Source of the DNA: Apteryx mantelli
Lineage: Eukaryota; Chordata; Aves; Apterygiformes; Apterygidae
Reading direction: 5' to 3'
Assembly (NCBI RefSeq): GCF_036417845.1
Contig: NC_090011.1
Location: forward strand, 1,612,001-1,676,000
Length of the DNA: 64,000 bases
This document shows positions 13,301-26,136 of the stretch, one piece after another. The notes under the pieces were generated by a model that saw only the letters and a list, made by a program, of their open reading frames with translations, ran no database searches and was not told where the DNA came from. Position numbers and translations under genes: made by a program. Each line of letters opens with the position of its first letter. Within the stretch, counting starts at the first letter, position 1.

Positions 13301-13648
13301 CCAGGCCCTGTGTCCTCCTGAGCTGCAGGGGAGGACCATGCAGCAGGCAGGCTGCTTTCTGTGAGCAGGAGGGTCAGCCACCTGGCTGTGGGGGTTGTAT
13401 GCACCTGGGGGGATGAGAGATTCAATTACCCTTCATCAGGGAGGTGAGGACAGAGGAGGGGTGAGTGAAGTAAAGCCCAGCAATGGCAGCGCGTCCCTGG
13501 GGCATCCCTCCAGGCTGCTGGCTTGAATCCAGCTGCAGCGGGAGCCTGAGGATGATGCGGGCCATGCTCGGAAATGGGGGAAGGGCCTGCGGACAGATGG
13601 GAGCCAGGACAGTGAGGGCATCAGAGGACAATGGGGGCAGCGATGTCT
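10333..13648. other. Spacer between receptors B and C, no gene recognised
   Basis: No Ig, TM or tail exon seen on either strand. The part next to 13649 would hold the 3' UTR of receptor C on the - strand, but I see no clear AATAAA. Confidence 0.45.
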
Positions 13649-16594
13649 CTAGGCTGCCCCAGTGGGGCTGGCTCTGGTGGCACAGTGGGTGCATCTCTCC
13701 AGGACGAGGGTGATGATGGGGGCAGACATCAGGAGGAGCAGAGCGAGGGCAGAGCGCAGGATCCAGACCCAAAGGGGCATAGCTGACCCTGGAAGAGAGG
13801 ACGGTCACAGCGTGAACAAGGCAAGTCCAGAAGAAAGGACATGCTGGCAAGGACTCATGAGCAATCTCTCACCTCTGGATGAGAAAACTGTCTCATGCAT
13901 GGGGTTGCTGCCTGAAAGGAGTGGAGACGTCATGAGTCTCTCACTCTCCTGCACTGGGACCATCCCAGACACCAAACAGATCCCAGAGCTCATGTCTCAC
14001 TTCCCTGGAGACATGAGGACAGACCCAGCTGGTGCAGATCTCTCCAGCTTCCCTGACATAGACTCCCACAGGCAGGGGAGAGACCTGGGAGCATCTCTGG
14101 CACAGCCAGAGTGCATCAGCATCCTCACCCCTTGCTTTCTGTGGGTTTGGCACTGCAGAGGCCCAAGCCCCCAGCCCCATGTCTGCAGCAGAGGTGGGTG
14201 CTGGAGGGAGAGGGGATCCCTTCTCTAGGGCATCCCTCCTTAGCGGAGATGGGACACTCACCCTGGGGGAACGACACAGGAGCCATGTCCTGCCTGCACC
14301 AACACACATCTCCATCCTCACAACAGCCACAGGGCAGGAGCCCTGTGACGGCAGGTGCCCCCGTCCCTCTTGCGCTCCTGTTTTGTCAGTGCTGAGGGGA
14401 GAGCCGGGCACAGGGAGAGCAGGGCCAAGCCCCTTTACAATCCCCTGGTCGCTGGGGCTTTTCCCAGGGCCTCCCAGGATTGCCTGGGTCCCTCTGTACC
14501 TCCCCCATCAACAACGGAGCAAGGACCAGATGGGGACGGAACAAGCATGGGGTCAGCATGGCAGGAGCAGGAGGGTGTTTTAGAGGCAGCAGAAACTGGG
14601 AGGGAGTCAAGTGAAGGAAGGGACCCCATGAGAGACTAAAGCCAAGGGTTCAGTGTCAGGGGAGGGTGAGGAGGAGCAAATCTGGAGGGTGGAGGGTGTT
14701 CGGGCAGAGGAAATGCCAGGGTGAGGATGGGGACAAGCGGAGAGCAGGACATCTGCATAGAGCCCAGAGACCTCAGGCACCAGAGCCTGGTTGCTGAACC
14801 CCACACCCTCGTGCCAAGAGCCCAGCATCGCTTGACCCGATGCTCTGGGAAACTGCGTGTACAGGGAGGGAATCACTCACCTCTGGCTGAAGGCTCCTCC
14901 TGGGACCTTGACCCACTGCCTGTGAGGAAAAGCAGGCAAAGTTAGTGCCTCCAGCTCTCCCCAGCTACTTGCACAGACCTCCCTCAAGAACACGTCCTGC
15001 AAACCATGCTGAGCAAATGTTTGTGGAAAAGGGAGTACAAACCCATGGCCAGATCCCCATGAGGGAAAATCAAGAAAATCCATGCAACTGTGTTGCAGTC
15101 ATGGGGATCCGCTTACTGTCACTCTAACAAATGTCATGATAAATAAAAAAATGCATCATAAAGATTAAAGTCCTACTTAGATCTGGCCCCACTACCCCCC
15201 CTGCTTCCATCATGCTGGGGACAAGAGAGGGTCAGGATGCTCTTCCTGGGAAGGGGATAATATCTGTGGGGTTCATGGAGGCTCAAGAGACTCCTTGGCA
15301 TGGCCCTGTCCCTTCTAGCATCCCTTCCCCTTGCCCTCTAAGAGCCACAATGTGGATGGCTTCACACAGACCGGAGCCCCGGGTCCCCATCCCCTGCAGG
15401 GTCAGTGAGGGTGTCACTGGGATGGTGTTGGGGGAACTCTCCCCAGGTGGCAAAGTCAGGGCTGAAATATGATCATAGCAGCAGCCCAACCCCAAGCATC
15501 CCCAGCTCCTGCAGACATAGCGAGGTCCCACAGGGAAAACTGGACACAGGCCACCGGTAGAGTCCTCTCCTTCCTCCAGGGTCTGCTGGGGCCCTGGAGT
15601 GCCTGCTCACACCTCAGTGCCCCGTCTCACCCGTGATTTCCAGGCTCTGGGGAGCCTGCAGGCAGAGCTCCTCAGCCAGTTGCTCCCATCTCTGTGCTGG
15701 TACCCACACATGTACCTCCCTGTGCTCCCCTGGCAGACCTTCAGGAGAACAGAGTAACTCACCTGTCCCTGCTCAACATTCAGGCTGTGAACCGCCATCC
15801 TGTCCTTACATAAAAAAGTTTGGGGTTATGGGTGACTCTGGAAAGACAAAACAGTGGATGAGAACTGTGTCACCAGGCTGAGCAGAAGGTATGTGGAGGT
15901 TCAGCTGAGGAGCCGGGAGGTCACCCAGAGAAGAGGCAGTGATGGGGGGATGTCAGGGGCTACTATCAGTGATTGTAGGGCTGCAAAACAGCTTGCATCC
16001 AGGATGGTCGCTCCTCCAAGGCTTCAGTCCTGGGGAACAAAACCCTTTTCTCATCCCTTCGCTGCTCCCCACATGCCTCCCTTGTCTGGGAACATCCCCG
16101 TGTTCAGACTCACCTGGGGAGCTGCCGATGTCCTGCGTGGTCACACCGGCACCTGCATTGCAGAGCAGATGAGTGAGTATTCAGAGAGGCAGCAACCAGG
16201 CTCACCTGCGAGCATCTGCCCAGGTCCCTATGTGGAGTGACCAGCGTGTCATTAGGCTCGTTGTTTGAGGCTGATGCCCCTGGAAGTGCTAAAATTCTCA
16301 GTAAATCTCAGGAATTGATCCAAAGCCAATTACAAGGTCATGGCTGAGGAAGAAAAAAAGTATGCTAAAGTTTGCAAATAAATCAGTACTCTAGCCTTTA
16401 CACTATATCACCTCCTGAGATTACTTTCTTTTCTCTTCTCCACAGTTCCCCCAAAAGCCCATTTGCCCCGGCCCCAGCCTATTTTGGCCCCATCCTAAAG
16501 CCTAAAGCAAACAGCCCTCACCCCACCCCAGACTCACAGAGCATCCACAATAGGATGGTGGGGAAGTCAGGATGGGGGCTCTGACCCCAAATAT
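13649..16594 (-). pseudogene. Receptor C: broken Ig receptor with an intact activating-type TM exon
   Basis: Tandem relative of receptor B. The signal-peptide exon (16594-16538) reads ATA where B has ATG. Mini-exon 16152-16114 is open but its Cys is Gly (DIGSSP). The Ig exon (15924-15632) has GG instead of AG at the acceptor, is one base shorter than in B, and has an in-frame stop plus frameshift where B reads FCKDG. Stalk exon 14919-14881 is intact. The place of the B TM exon (about 14.39 kb) keeps the acceptor but then diverges. Further down, 13788-13649 is a well-formed exon: phase-1 acceptor, short lead, WVWILRSALALLLLMSAPII, a short tail LERCTHCATRASPTGAA and a stop. An Arg at the start of the TM and no tyrosine tail is the pattern of FcR-gamma-coupled activating receptors such as GPVI or LILRA. 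The TM exon could instead belong to another, unseen gene. Confidence 0.7.
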
Positions 16595-19500
16595 TATCCC
16601 AAAGCACCTTTACGCTTTGTAGGAAGGCATCCCCTGTGATCGTCTGCCCCGACGCCCTGCTTTCTGCTCAGCACTGAGGGCTGTGGGATCCTGCGTCACA
16701 TCTGAGGATGGGGCTGATGTGTGTCTGTGGCCAGCGTGGCCCTCGCTTCTGAGTGAAAAGCGAAACATCGCTCACACCCACCCCTTCCTCCAGGCCAGAC
16801 CGTGTTCCTCTCTCTGTCTCATCTCTCTGCAAGCTCTGAACATGCTCAAGAATCACCCCACCACACACATGAGTTTGGGTTAATGCACTGAGTTACTCCC
16901 AGCAAGCTGCATCTCTGGTGGGAGGCTTGATTTCCTCCCTGGGAAAAATGATTCAACCCAAAAGAGGAGAATAAGCCACTCCCTGCCCCCAAGCAGCAGA
17001 TACTGCCCGCAGGAGATAGGCCCTCAGATGGGCAACCTGATGCTCTTTCTGGCCATGTTCATCACAAATGTTCTTGGGGTGTCACAACAGCTGCGTGGAG
17101 CTATAGCCCTGGCACAGGGGCATTTCCTTGCCCCATGCCCTACCCCTTCCCCAGGGTTTGCACCATGATGCTCGAAGTTGTGGCATGGCAGAGAAGTCCT
17201 GCTCAGCCCTGGATGTGGGATTTGACTAGTTCAGCAACGCTCCCAAAACCCCTTCTCTTCTGGCAGCACCCTTAAAGGATGGAGCTATGGGGTGCACCCT
17301 GTCAGGCTGAGACCAACAGAGTGTCACAGGAGCTGGCCGACTGAGGCCACAGTGATAAAAAAAAAAAAAAAGAGCTCTGCAATGTGGGGCTGGGAGGTGG
17401 TGAGGAGACCTGTGAGCGGAGCCACAATTCAGGAAGTGGTTTGTGTCAGCATCCCTGCGCACCAGTGTTGCACCTCCAGCAGTGCAGGAGCATTGCACGA
17501 GTCTGCTTACAAGCCCCAGCCCACCTTTGCACTATTTATAGGAGGCAGGCAAGCTCTGGTCTTTCTTGGTCTGTTTTCTGGTTTTATAATTTCCATTGCA
17601 GTAGGAAACAAGTCACCACTTAGTAATTCAGAATTTGACCTGAGAGGGCTGCTCTGGCCCATATGAAATGCTCTCTCTCAAACTGCTTTAGGTGCATTTC
17701 AGTTAGGCATGATATGACCCAGAACACCTGGGAAAACTAGCTCCAAAAGCTTCTGGGTGATTATTGCTTGCATTTTTCTTTAAAACAGCAATGATTTCCA
17801 AACACAACAGAAATTTCCAAAGTCTTCTGTGCTCTGGGAAGAAGGACTGTGACTGTTTTCTATTGAAAAAGCCTGGAAAGGCCTGACAGGCCTTGCAAAA
17901 CTCCTGGGACCTCACTCCATCTTCAGCCACATCTCCCCACACACACACTTCTCCATGGGAAATTTTGAAATCTCCCCACTCAAAACTTCTGTTTCCCATC
18001 TAAGTGTCATGTTTATCCTTCTTCCTTTTCAGCAATCAGCAGTCTTCTCTTCTCTTTTTTATACCCCGCTCTCAGGAAATGCAATTGAATACACTCAGAT
18101 TTAGAGGTCCAGGCTTTTTACCTCCCCAGCATCAGGCCTAAGCCCTCCCCATGTCGTGTTTCACTCTTTGGGCTACAAGGCTTGCAAAACACCACAGAGC
18201 AGGAAACATAAGCGTATATTCAAGAAGGAAACCGAAAGTGAGAAGAATACAAAAGTGTGTGGGAGGGGAGGAGAGAAAGGGAAGGAAGTGGAAATGAGAT
18301 AAGAAAACTGTCCGCCTTTTTCTTTGGTGCAATCTGTGAGAAAAGACAGGAGGGGAAAAAAAAGGCCCCACTGTTGATTTGCCAACTGGTGCAATGCCCT
18401 CTGCATCTGGCCCCCAGTTCAGAGCCACACATGCAAACTGCCCTTGGCCAGAAGCTTCCTCTCCTTGGATTAATCTCCATATCTGCCTGCAGATGGCTGG
18501 ACAGACCCACTGGGGAAGGACAGATCACACCAGGGTGAATTCCTCCAGGGAGGCAGAGCTCCCCAGTGCAGAGACTAAAACCAGGGGGACAGGGACTCCG
18601 CAGAAAATGGGGAGAGTATGTGGGGTCAGGAGTGTCTAGCCTGGGAGAGGATGCATACAGGGCCATGTAGACCCCTTTCCACCCAGGCAAGCAAAGAGGA
18701 GACTGGATTATGGAGCCTTCTCCCACTGCACAGTTTAAAAGCCAAGAGCCTGAGCTCCCGACAGTGGAGATCCAGGGCCCTCTTCCCATGCAAAGGTGTT
18801 TAACAACTCTGGAGATGTTCTGGGTTTCCCTCATAAGCCCAGATTCCCCTTGGGCTCTCCAAATGGCACCAAAACTGGATTGCACACCAGCTCAGTGGAG
18901 CCTGCAGGGCTATTCAGTTCACCTGGGTATAACTGCCCGTTGACAGATAGGAGAGGGGATGATTAGGGCATTAATGATGAAAAGAGGGTTGCAGGGAGGT
19001 CAGGCTGCAACCCTGGGGCTCAAGCATGTATTCACAGAAAAGTGTGTGTGAGGGGTTTCTTGCTGTGGTCCCTGGGCTGCAGCTGAACCTACAAGCCAAA
19101 CAGCACAATGTTGTTGGGGCAGAAAGCCTGGGGGAAGAAGATTATAAATGACAGTGTCCTAGTGATCCAGACAACGGGCTGCTGCACCTACCAAAGGTTA
19201 GATTTAAGGGTCAAGGTACTAGGCTGGGTGCCACTCTGATAATCCTTGCAGGGGATACAAATGCCTGTTTGGGATCAGGTTGGACTTGATCAGCTGAGGT
19301 TCTTTAGGGGGGGGAAAAAAAAAAAAAAAGGAAATTCTGTTTGTCCAAGAGATGTCAAACGGATATTGCACATTTCCAGTACAATGTGTGGAAGTACAGG
19401 AATCTCAGGGCTGAGACTGTACAGGCTGAGAAATTTGGAGGAAGCCTTGCCCTCAGGATGTTGGAAACCTGCCATGCATTGGTTTGTGCTACTGTGCTGA

Positions 19501-19869
19501 GCCCAGGGGAAATTGTGACATACCTCGAGTCTCCCATGGAGGCTGGTGCTCACAGACATAGTGCAACACGCTGTGACAAAGCAAAGTCACACCCAAGCCT
19601 CTCTGGGGGCTTTTGCAGGGGAGCATGGGCAGCAAGGCACCAGGTGCTGCCCCACAGTTTGCAAGCCCGGGTGTGTGCTTTCTGCCTGCGGTGCACCCAG
19701 CACGGCAGGTATGTGTCCTGCCTGTCCCATCCTCTTGCATTCTCCTCCCTGAGACCAGGGTCATGCCCCAGCGAAGCATCACAGGCAGGAAACCAGCCTT
19801 TACTTCCCCTTTCTTTCGCTGCAGCCTCATCCTGGGGAGCACAGCGCTGTGTGCAGACGTGCCTTGGGC
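16595..19869. other. Spacer between divergently arranged receptors C and D
   Basis: Likely holds both promoters, since C starts near 16.6 kb (-) and D near 19.87 kb (+). No gene recognised. A-runs lie at about 17347-17363 and 19315-19329, the latter after a G-run. I cannot point to a TATA box with confidence. Confidence 0.4.
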
Positions 19870-22800
19870 ATGGCAAGAAGGAGCTGGGATGCCAGGGGTG
19901 CTGGTACCCTGCTCTTGCTGAGCTGGCTTGCAGGTAAGTGGGCAGGTTGCCCAGTAGGGTGTTGCAGGGGAGGACCTGGATATCAGGACTCCTGGGTCCT
20001 CTCCACAGCTCTGGGAGAAGGGTGGGCTTGCAGCACGGTCAGACAGGCACTAACGCGTGCGTGGCAGGTGGAGACCAGAAAGCAACATCCACCAGCAGTG
20101 CGCAGGGAGGCACTTTTGAGAGTCACGTCCAGGATGGCATCAAGGGATGAGAGCACAAGTCCCTGGGAAATCCTTCATGGTGTCATTACTAGGGGAAAAA
20201 AAGCCCCATCTGAGAGGCAAAACCATGAGTCTCTGGAGCAATTGCTAAGGGGTCCAAAGAGTCTAAAAACATAGAGCTTCATGGACAGTCTGAAGGTCTG
20301 TGTCTGCTGTGTCAGGTGCTTAGAGGGATGTGTGGGCATCCCCTGGCCGGTTGCTACGTTCATGGAGGGCTTATCTTGCTAACAGGGATGTAAGAAACGT
20401 GCCACGCTCCCACGGAGGGAATCCTATCCTTGCATTGAGCCATGTGCATGAACATGGCATTGTATCCCTCTTGGGGCAGGACCAAGCATAGGACAGGTGT
20501 GGCTGTACCTAGCCGGGCAGGAAAGGACAAGGCATCACTTAAAAGCCCCTTTCAATCCCCACTAGTGATTTCAGACCTTTGTGCAGAGCTCTGCAGCAAA
20601 CTGTCCCCATCTTCTACAAGCTTTCCCAGGGCAGGTTCTCTTGCCCCAGCATCCTAAGAGTGATGTATCCCTTTCTACACCAGCCAGCCTGCCCTCTTCT
20701 AAACACCAGCTGCAAAGGAGCCTGGCAGACCATCTTAGACTAACCCCTTCTGCTACCCTACACAGGTGCCAGCGAGATAGAGACGGAGACCTGCAGCTCC
20801 CCAGGTGAGTGCATCGCAGAGGGGATGGTCAGAAAAATACCCTTCACACACACACACACACACAAATGTGCATGTGTCCTGGGCCATGGCAGTGAGAGGA
20901 GAAAGCTTGGGGCTCGATTCCTGACACCTTACCGAGACTGCACTGCAATGCTCATGCTTTGCACCATGCTGCACTGCATGTGTGTTCTGGACAGGTGGCC
21001 TGATATCAGCTCATGGGAAATGCCCAGAAAACCAGACCTGATCCTGGATATCCTGTGGCAGCAGACATGTGGTTTCTGGCATGGCAGCAGGATGAGGCCT
21101 TTCTCTCTCCCTTGTGCTTGCAACAAAACACTCCTCCGCTGTCTCTTCATTTCTCCAGGCCCTCCAAACCCACTATGGCTCTTCCATCCAAGGAGAATTG
21201 CAACCTTGCTTCCCATCCCCTGGCACAGCATGTCCTGGTGACCATCTGGCCATGGGGGCTGGGATTCATTGACCACAAGGCAGCTGCAAGCCTGGAAAAC
21301 CCCAGTGTCTGCATGCTTGCCCAAAGGGGAAGGCATTGCTTAGCTCTGTGTCAAGCAGTTTCCTCTGTGCAGCTGTGGGAAGAGGTTTCTTTTCAAGCTA
21401 GAGGGCAAACTAAAAGAAAAAACAAACCCACCAAAGATGTGATTTTCCTGTAGGGACTGTGGATGCACTGTGAAAGGTATCACAGTTGCTCGGGAACATT
21501 TTGATGGAGGCAGCTGCAAGTTTTAATTATATAATTGCACCTTAGCACAAAAGATTGGCTAGAAATTAATGGAGGGGAAAACATTTCCCTTTGGAAATAC
21601 CATCATTAAGTGCTTCGGTCCCCCCACATTTTACATATTTTTGCCTGAGAATGTTCTGCCTACTTAGCCAGGAAGCAAAAATTGTTTTGGTTACTAAAAC
21701 CCACATTTTTTAATATATTTACCCTCCAGCTCTTTTCTTCCCAGGTCTGTTTCTGTCTTTACCTGCTTCAGTGCTGATTCCTGACATGAGCAGAGCTTTT
21801 GCTTTCCATGAGTCAAAGTATTTCTTACTTTTTTTCAAATTTATTCCATGACTCACCGGCTGGCTAAAAACGGACAGGCTCTTCCAACTCTTGTTCCTTT
21901 TTTCCCCTTCAATTTTCTATTTCCATCAAAAAGCGCCGGGGCAGCTGCAAAGCCTATGCTGCCATCGGAGAGATTAAAAGTCATTGCTCACCAGCACCTC
22001 TCCCTCTGTGCTAGCATGCCACAGCTGCGTCTCTTTGCCATTTCAGGTGACTTTCCCCCACCAGCACTCTTCTCAAACAGCTCTTCAGCTCAGGAAGGCG
22101 ACTTGGTTCTGGCACGCTGCCTTGTTTTTTCCCACTTCCCCGTTGCCCGCATCTTCTTCTGCAAGAACGGGGTGGAGCTGGCAAACCACCCAGTTGGGAA
22201 AGGGCAGTTCACCTCCACGCTCACCTTCCGGCTCTCCCCAGAGAGCAGCGGCACCTACTCCTGCGGGTACCTGCGCCTGAGCAGCCTCGGACAGGTCAAG
22301 CTTTCGAGGCTGAGTGTCCCGTGGCTCCTGAGTGCTGGAGGTGAGTGGATTAAGGACAAGGGGAGGTTTTCTCTGCCCCATATCCAGAACACCCCTTGAA
22401 CAACCCCAGAAGTGGCTGCCCCTATTGCACAGGCTCAGGGGCCCTGCAGTGGCAGCCCCGCTGGGACCCTACCAGCAAGATCAGCCTGGTGCAGCAATGT
22501 TCCTCGTTAACCATAGTAGAGCATCCTGGGTCCACCCCCAAATCCCTGTTTGTCTGCGCTCTGGCAATCCCCACGATGTGACAAGGACAGGGTGGTTTGG
22601 GGGCGACCCCTTCTCTGCGTGTTTGTCCCCCAGGCAGGAAGGATGCTCCAAGGAATGACAGCGTTGCCCTGAGTCCGGAGCTGGCAGCTGAAGGTAAGAA
22701 GTTGCATTCCCCGTTCTTGCTGTGGCACCCCACGGGATAAAATTTTGGCCAAGCATGCCAGTTTCCAAGTTCTGGTGTCACTACCTGCTCCAGATTGGAC

Positions 22801-24173
22801 AGTCTCTGCGGCACAGAAAGGGGAATGGGAGGGTGCCATCCTCTGCTAGCCAGCAGCACAAGGACTGCCAGGTCTTATCATGGACTTGGTCACCCCCGTC
22901 CTCATGGGAAGACTCACAGTGTTACCCCTGGGTGCCTTCCAGCACAACACAGCTTCCAGAAAGCAGCTTTTAGCCACCCAAGGTGGCTGCTTCCTTGCAA
23001 ATGGAAATTCCTCATTTTTCCTTCCCTGGTCATGGGGGTATACAGAACTTTTCCCTGAAGCGGCCTGAAATAGGTGTTGCAGCGCTGACGGTGTTGGCAT
23101 TCTCACTTCAGCTCACCATCGCTCACCAATGGGGACTTGGGGAAAATCAGCTGAGGAAGGGACAATATTCCCAATATACAGGACCTGGGGATTCCTGGGT
23201 TGAATACACTCTGCCATGAGCTCTTCCTGCAAGGAAAGCAAAGTGACTACCAGGCTGTGTCAGGAGCAGCACGGCCAGCAGGCTGAAGGTAGCTACCCTC
23301 TTAGTACGCAAGTCTGGCTCCATTTAAAAAAAATGACAGATCCAAACTCCTCTCGGCCCTTGCAGACAATATAATGAGAGCAAACAGCTACAACTTGTAG
23401 CTTGAGAAGTTTGGACAGGACATTAGCAAAAGCTTGTTTCCCTTGAAGGTGGGGCAGCCCTGGGATAGCTGTAGCCCTGGGATGGGTCCAGCAAGGCCAG
23501 ACAGTCTCCAACCTCAGCAGTTTTTCAATACTGGGTTATGCCAAGCCATGGCCAAGCTATCAGAAGCTAGTCCCACTTTGAGGGGGAGTTTGGAGTACAG
23601 GTCCCTTTGCACCAACACAGTGGCAGCTTTCCAGGTTTCCTAGCATCATTGGAAATGAGCCAAGCAGCCGAGGACATGGTGGGGATGGTGCAGAGCTTGG
23701 CTTTGCCCCCCTGGCCTGGGTCCCCTGGGAACCAGTGCTCCTCCTCACTGCTGGCTGCTTTCTTTCTCCCAGGGCTGGGAGTCTCAGGCAGCCTGGCCTT
23801 TGTGGTTCTCTCTTTCCTGACTCTGGCTCTTGTGGTCCATCTCCTGCTGCAGATAGGTAAGAACAGCCCCGGTCAGCGTGGCTGGCCGTTGCGCAGTGCA
23901 TGGTGCCATGCTGTGGTTACCAAGCCTGCATTTACGTGCATTCATGCTTAAGGTGAGCAGCTCAAGGCAGCCTTCAAGATTAGGAGGCATAAACTGGGCT
24001 GTCAGTCCTTCGGCTTGTTTTGAAAGCCCTTGCACAGGCGTGGTGCTGTGTTTGTCTCATGTTTATGGTGTGGTAGTTCCTCTCTGCGAGCATGTTTACC
24101 CACATATCGCTACGTCTGCCTTGCAGGAAAGCGAGTCCAGCTGGCCAAGTTAAAGGCTTTCATCTCCTGCTAG
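19870..24173 (+). CDS. Receptor D: complete single-Ig receptor with short, motif-free tail
   Basis: Six exons: 19870-19933, 20766-20804, 22047-22340, 22634-22693, 23773-23856 and 24127-24173 (TAG). They sum to 588 nt, 195 residues, with phase 1 at every junction. Signal peptide MARRSWDARGAGTLLLLSWL plus mini-exon ASEIETETCSSP. The Ig domain (36-132) begins DFPPPALF and has core cysteines 59 and 107, extra cysteines 31 and 73, and an NSS glycosylation site. The stalk exon holds another N-glycosylation site (NDS). TM is about 155-178, uncharged except His 175, and the tail is 14 basic residues ending in Cys. It has no ITIM and no TM Arg/Lys, so it may be a ligand-binding decoy, pair with an unknown adaptor, or have lost its signalling exons. 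The + strand orientation is opposite to B and C. Confidence 0.82.
20845..20865. repeat. CA dinucleotide microsatellite
   Basis: About ten CA units just after the mini-exon of receptor D, within its intron. Confidence 0.8.
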
Positions 24174-26070
24174 AAGGTCACAACACCTCACAAACACTGT
24201 GAAGGAAGAAAAGTCCAGGAGCCTTTTGCAGTCCTGCTGCTGGACCAGAGAAATGCATTGGGGTGCTGAGGACTGCTGCACAAGCCACTCTGATATCTGC
24301 AGTGCCCCACAGCCATGTCAGGGGTAATTGGCCCAGGATGATATGCCTTGGGTCAGTGCCACCTGCACTGTGTAGGCAATTGCCGAAAGCACCTCCTCAG
24401 CCTTTGCAGTGTCCTGAGCACCCAGCTGCTCCATCTGCAGCCCCAGAGACACAGCACTCAGCCACAAAATGCAGCTCTACTGCCAGAGCCAGCAGAGTTT
24501 GCTCCAGGCTCCTGGGAGCAGCTGTGAACATTGCAGTGGATCAGGAGCAAGAAGGTGCATTCATTAAAAAGGTGCTTCACCCTCTGATTCTTGGTCCTTT
24601 TTAGTGGTCTCTGAAAGGCTAGGAGCTGAGATCCTCCACCAGATGCAGCTAGGAGCCAGAGTCCTAGGGGAGTCTCAGCTGTAGAGCTTGCCTCAGACAG
24701 GCACGGTTGGAGCCCATAAAGATGTAAGGGCTGGACTGCATTTCGCAAAGGCACAGCCAGCACAAAGAACCGCTTGCCAGCAGCACCCAAGAGAGGAAGA
24801 GGCTACACCTGGCAGGACTCTCCATCAGAGCCATTTTGCACACTGTTCACCAAACACCTGATGCAACAGACCCATTCAACAGGGACAAAGGGTGAAGGGA
24901 AAGGGGAGAAGCTGGGTTTGCTCCATATCGCCCTGCCCCTAATACCACTCTCTGGAGGGAGGAAAGTGGGGGGGTGTCAGGTCATCGGACATGGTGATGG
25001 AGACATCTCCGCCTCACTCTGCTCTTTCCCCCTTTCAGCTGCATTGAACCCTTCAGACAATAACTGTTGGGGGATCCAGGGCCAAAAAAAAAGGCATAGA
25101 TTTGCATTTCAGAGCTGTCTTGTGCCATTCTTACCCACAAAACCCTTCAGACCTCATCCTGCTCTCACCTCTGCCCGCAGGGCCTCAGCTAAACCACAGC
25201 CCATGAGACCCTGTCCACCTCTGCTCCCCCAGGTCACCGCGATGCTCTTTGGTTTGCTTGGCTGCCGTTGCCACTTCCAACCACAAAGCCAAACAAAAAG
25301 AAAAAAGCCCTGAGCAAAATCTGTTCATCAGAAGGAAATGGTAACCCTGGAAGGCAATATCTCATAGCTGAATGTGACACAATTCATGGTAACCACTAAC
25401 CTCATCAGATAAGCAGCAGCACATGAGGAAGCCCAGAGCTGTTCTCTCCTCCTTTGATGCACAAGAAGGGGAACAACAGAACCCAAAAGAAATTTTGCTC
25501 AAAACATAGCTGGCCATGGCTCCCAGTACCTGGCTGGAGCTAGTCCAGTTACACCAGCTTTTCACCTCAAAAATGTACCCTTCTACAAGAGACGATGGAG
25601 GGATGGTAGATGGGCAGGTAGATGGATGGGCAGGCAGATGGATGGACAAGCAGAGGCGAGTCATGTTATGAGAGAGATGACTGATAGACTGGCACAATGG
25701 CCATGGGAACAACAAACAGAGGGATGGTCTGTTAGATGTAGGGCTACGGTAGCTTTTTGAACCCAGCATGGAGAAACATCATAACGAAATCTAAGCTGTA
25801 ATTCTAACCAAAGAGAACTCCTTGAGGAGAGGAGCTTTCCCCTAGGCAGAGGGTGCAAGCAAGCTCCCAAGCCCCAGGCACAGCATAGCCCACCCAACTC
25901 TGTGCAGGACCTTCAAACCCTGCTTCCAGTCCTCATTGCTCAAAGGGGAGTCCTCCGAACCAGTTAAAAAGGCAGCTAGGAGGTGACAGAAGCATCCTCC
26001 CTCCTCCATGGCCTTCTGAGTCCCCTACCTTCGAGCAACACAGCACCAGTCTGGATACTTGGCTTTAGCC
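24174..26070. other. Intergenic stretch between receptor D and the actinoporin-like gene
   Basis: No gene recognised. ATTAAA at 24563-24568 could serve as the poly(A) signal of receptor D. Confidence 0.4.
25590..25660. repeat. GATG-type short tandem repeat
   Basis: Degenerate run of GGATG/GCAGATG units, for example GATGGATGGGCAG. Confidence 0.65.
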
Positions 26071-26076
26071 TTTATT
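26071..26076 (-). terminator. Poly(A) signal of the actinoporin-like gene
   Basis: TTTATT on the + strand is AATAAA on the - strand, about 60 nt after the stop codon at 26137. Confidence 0.7.
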
Positions 26077-26136
26077 GAAGGAAGCACATGTTGCCTGGCA
26101 TCTAAAGCAAGCAAGAACCAAAACAGAGAGCACATA

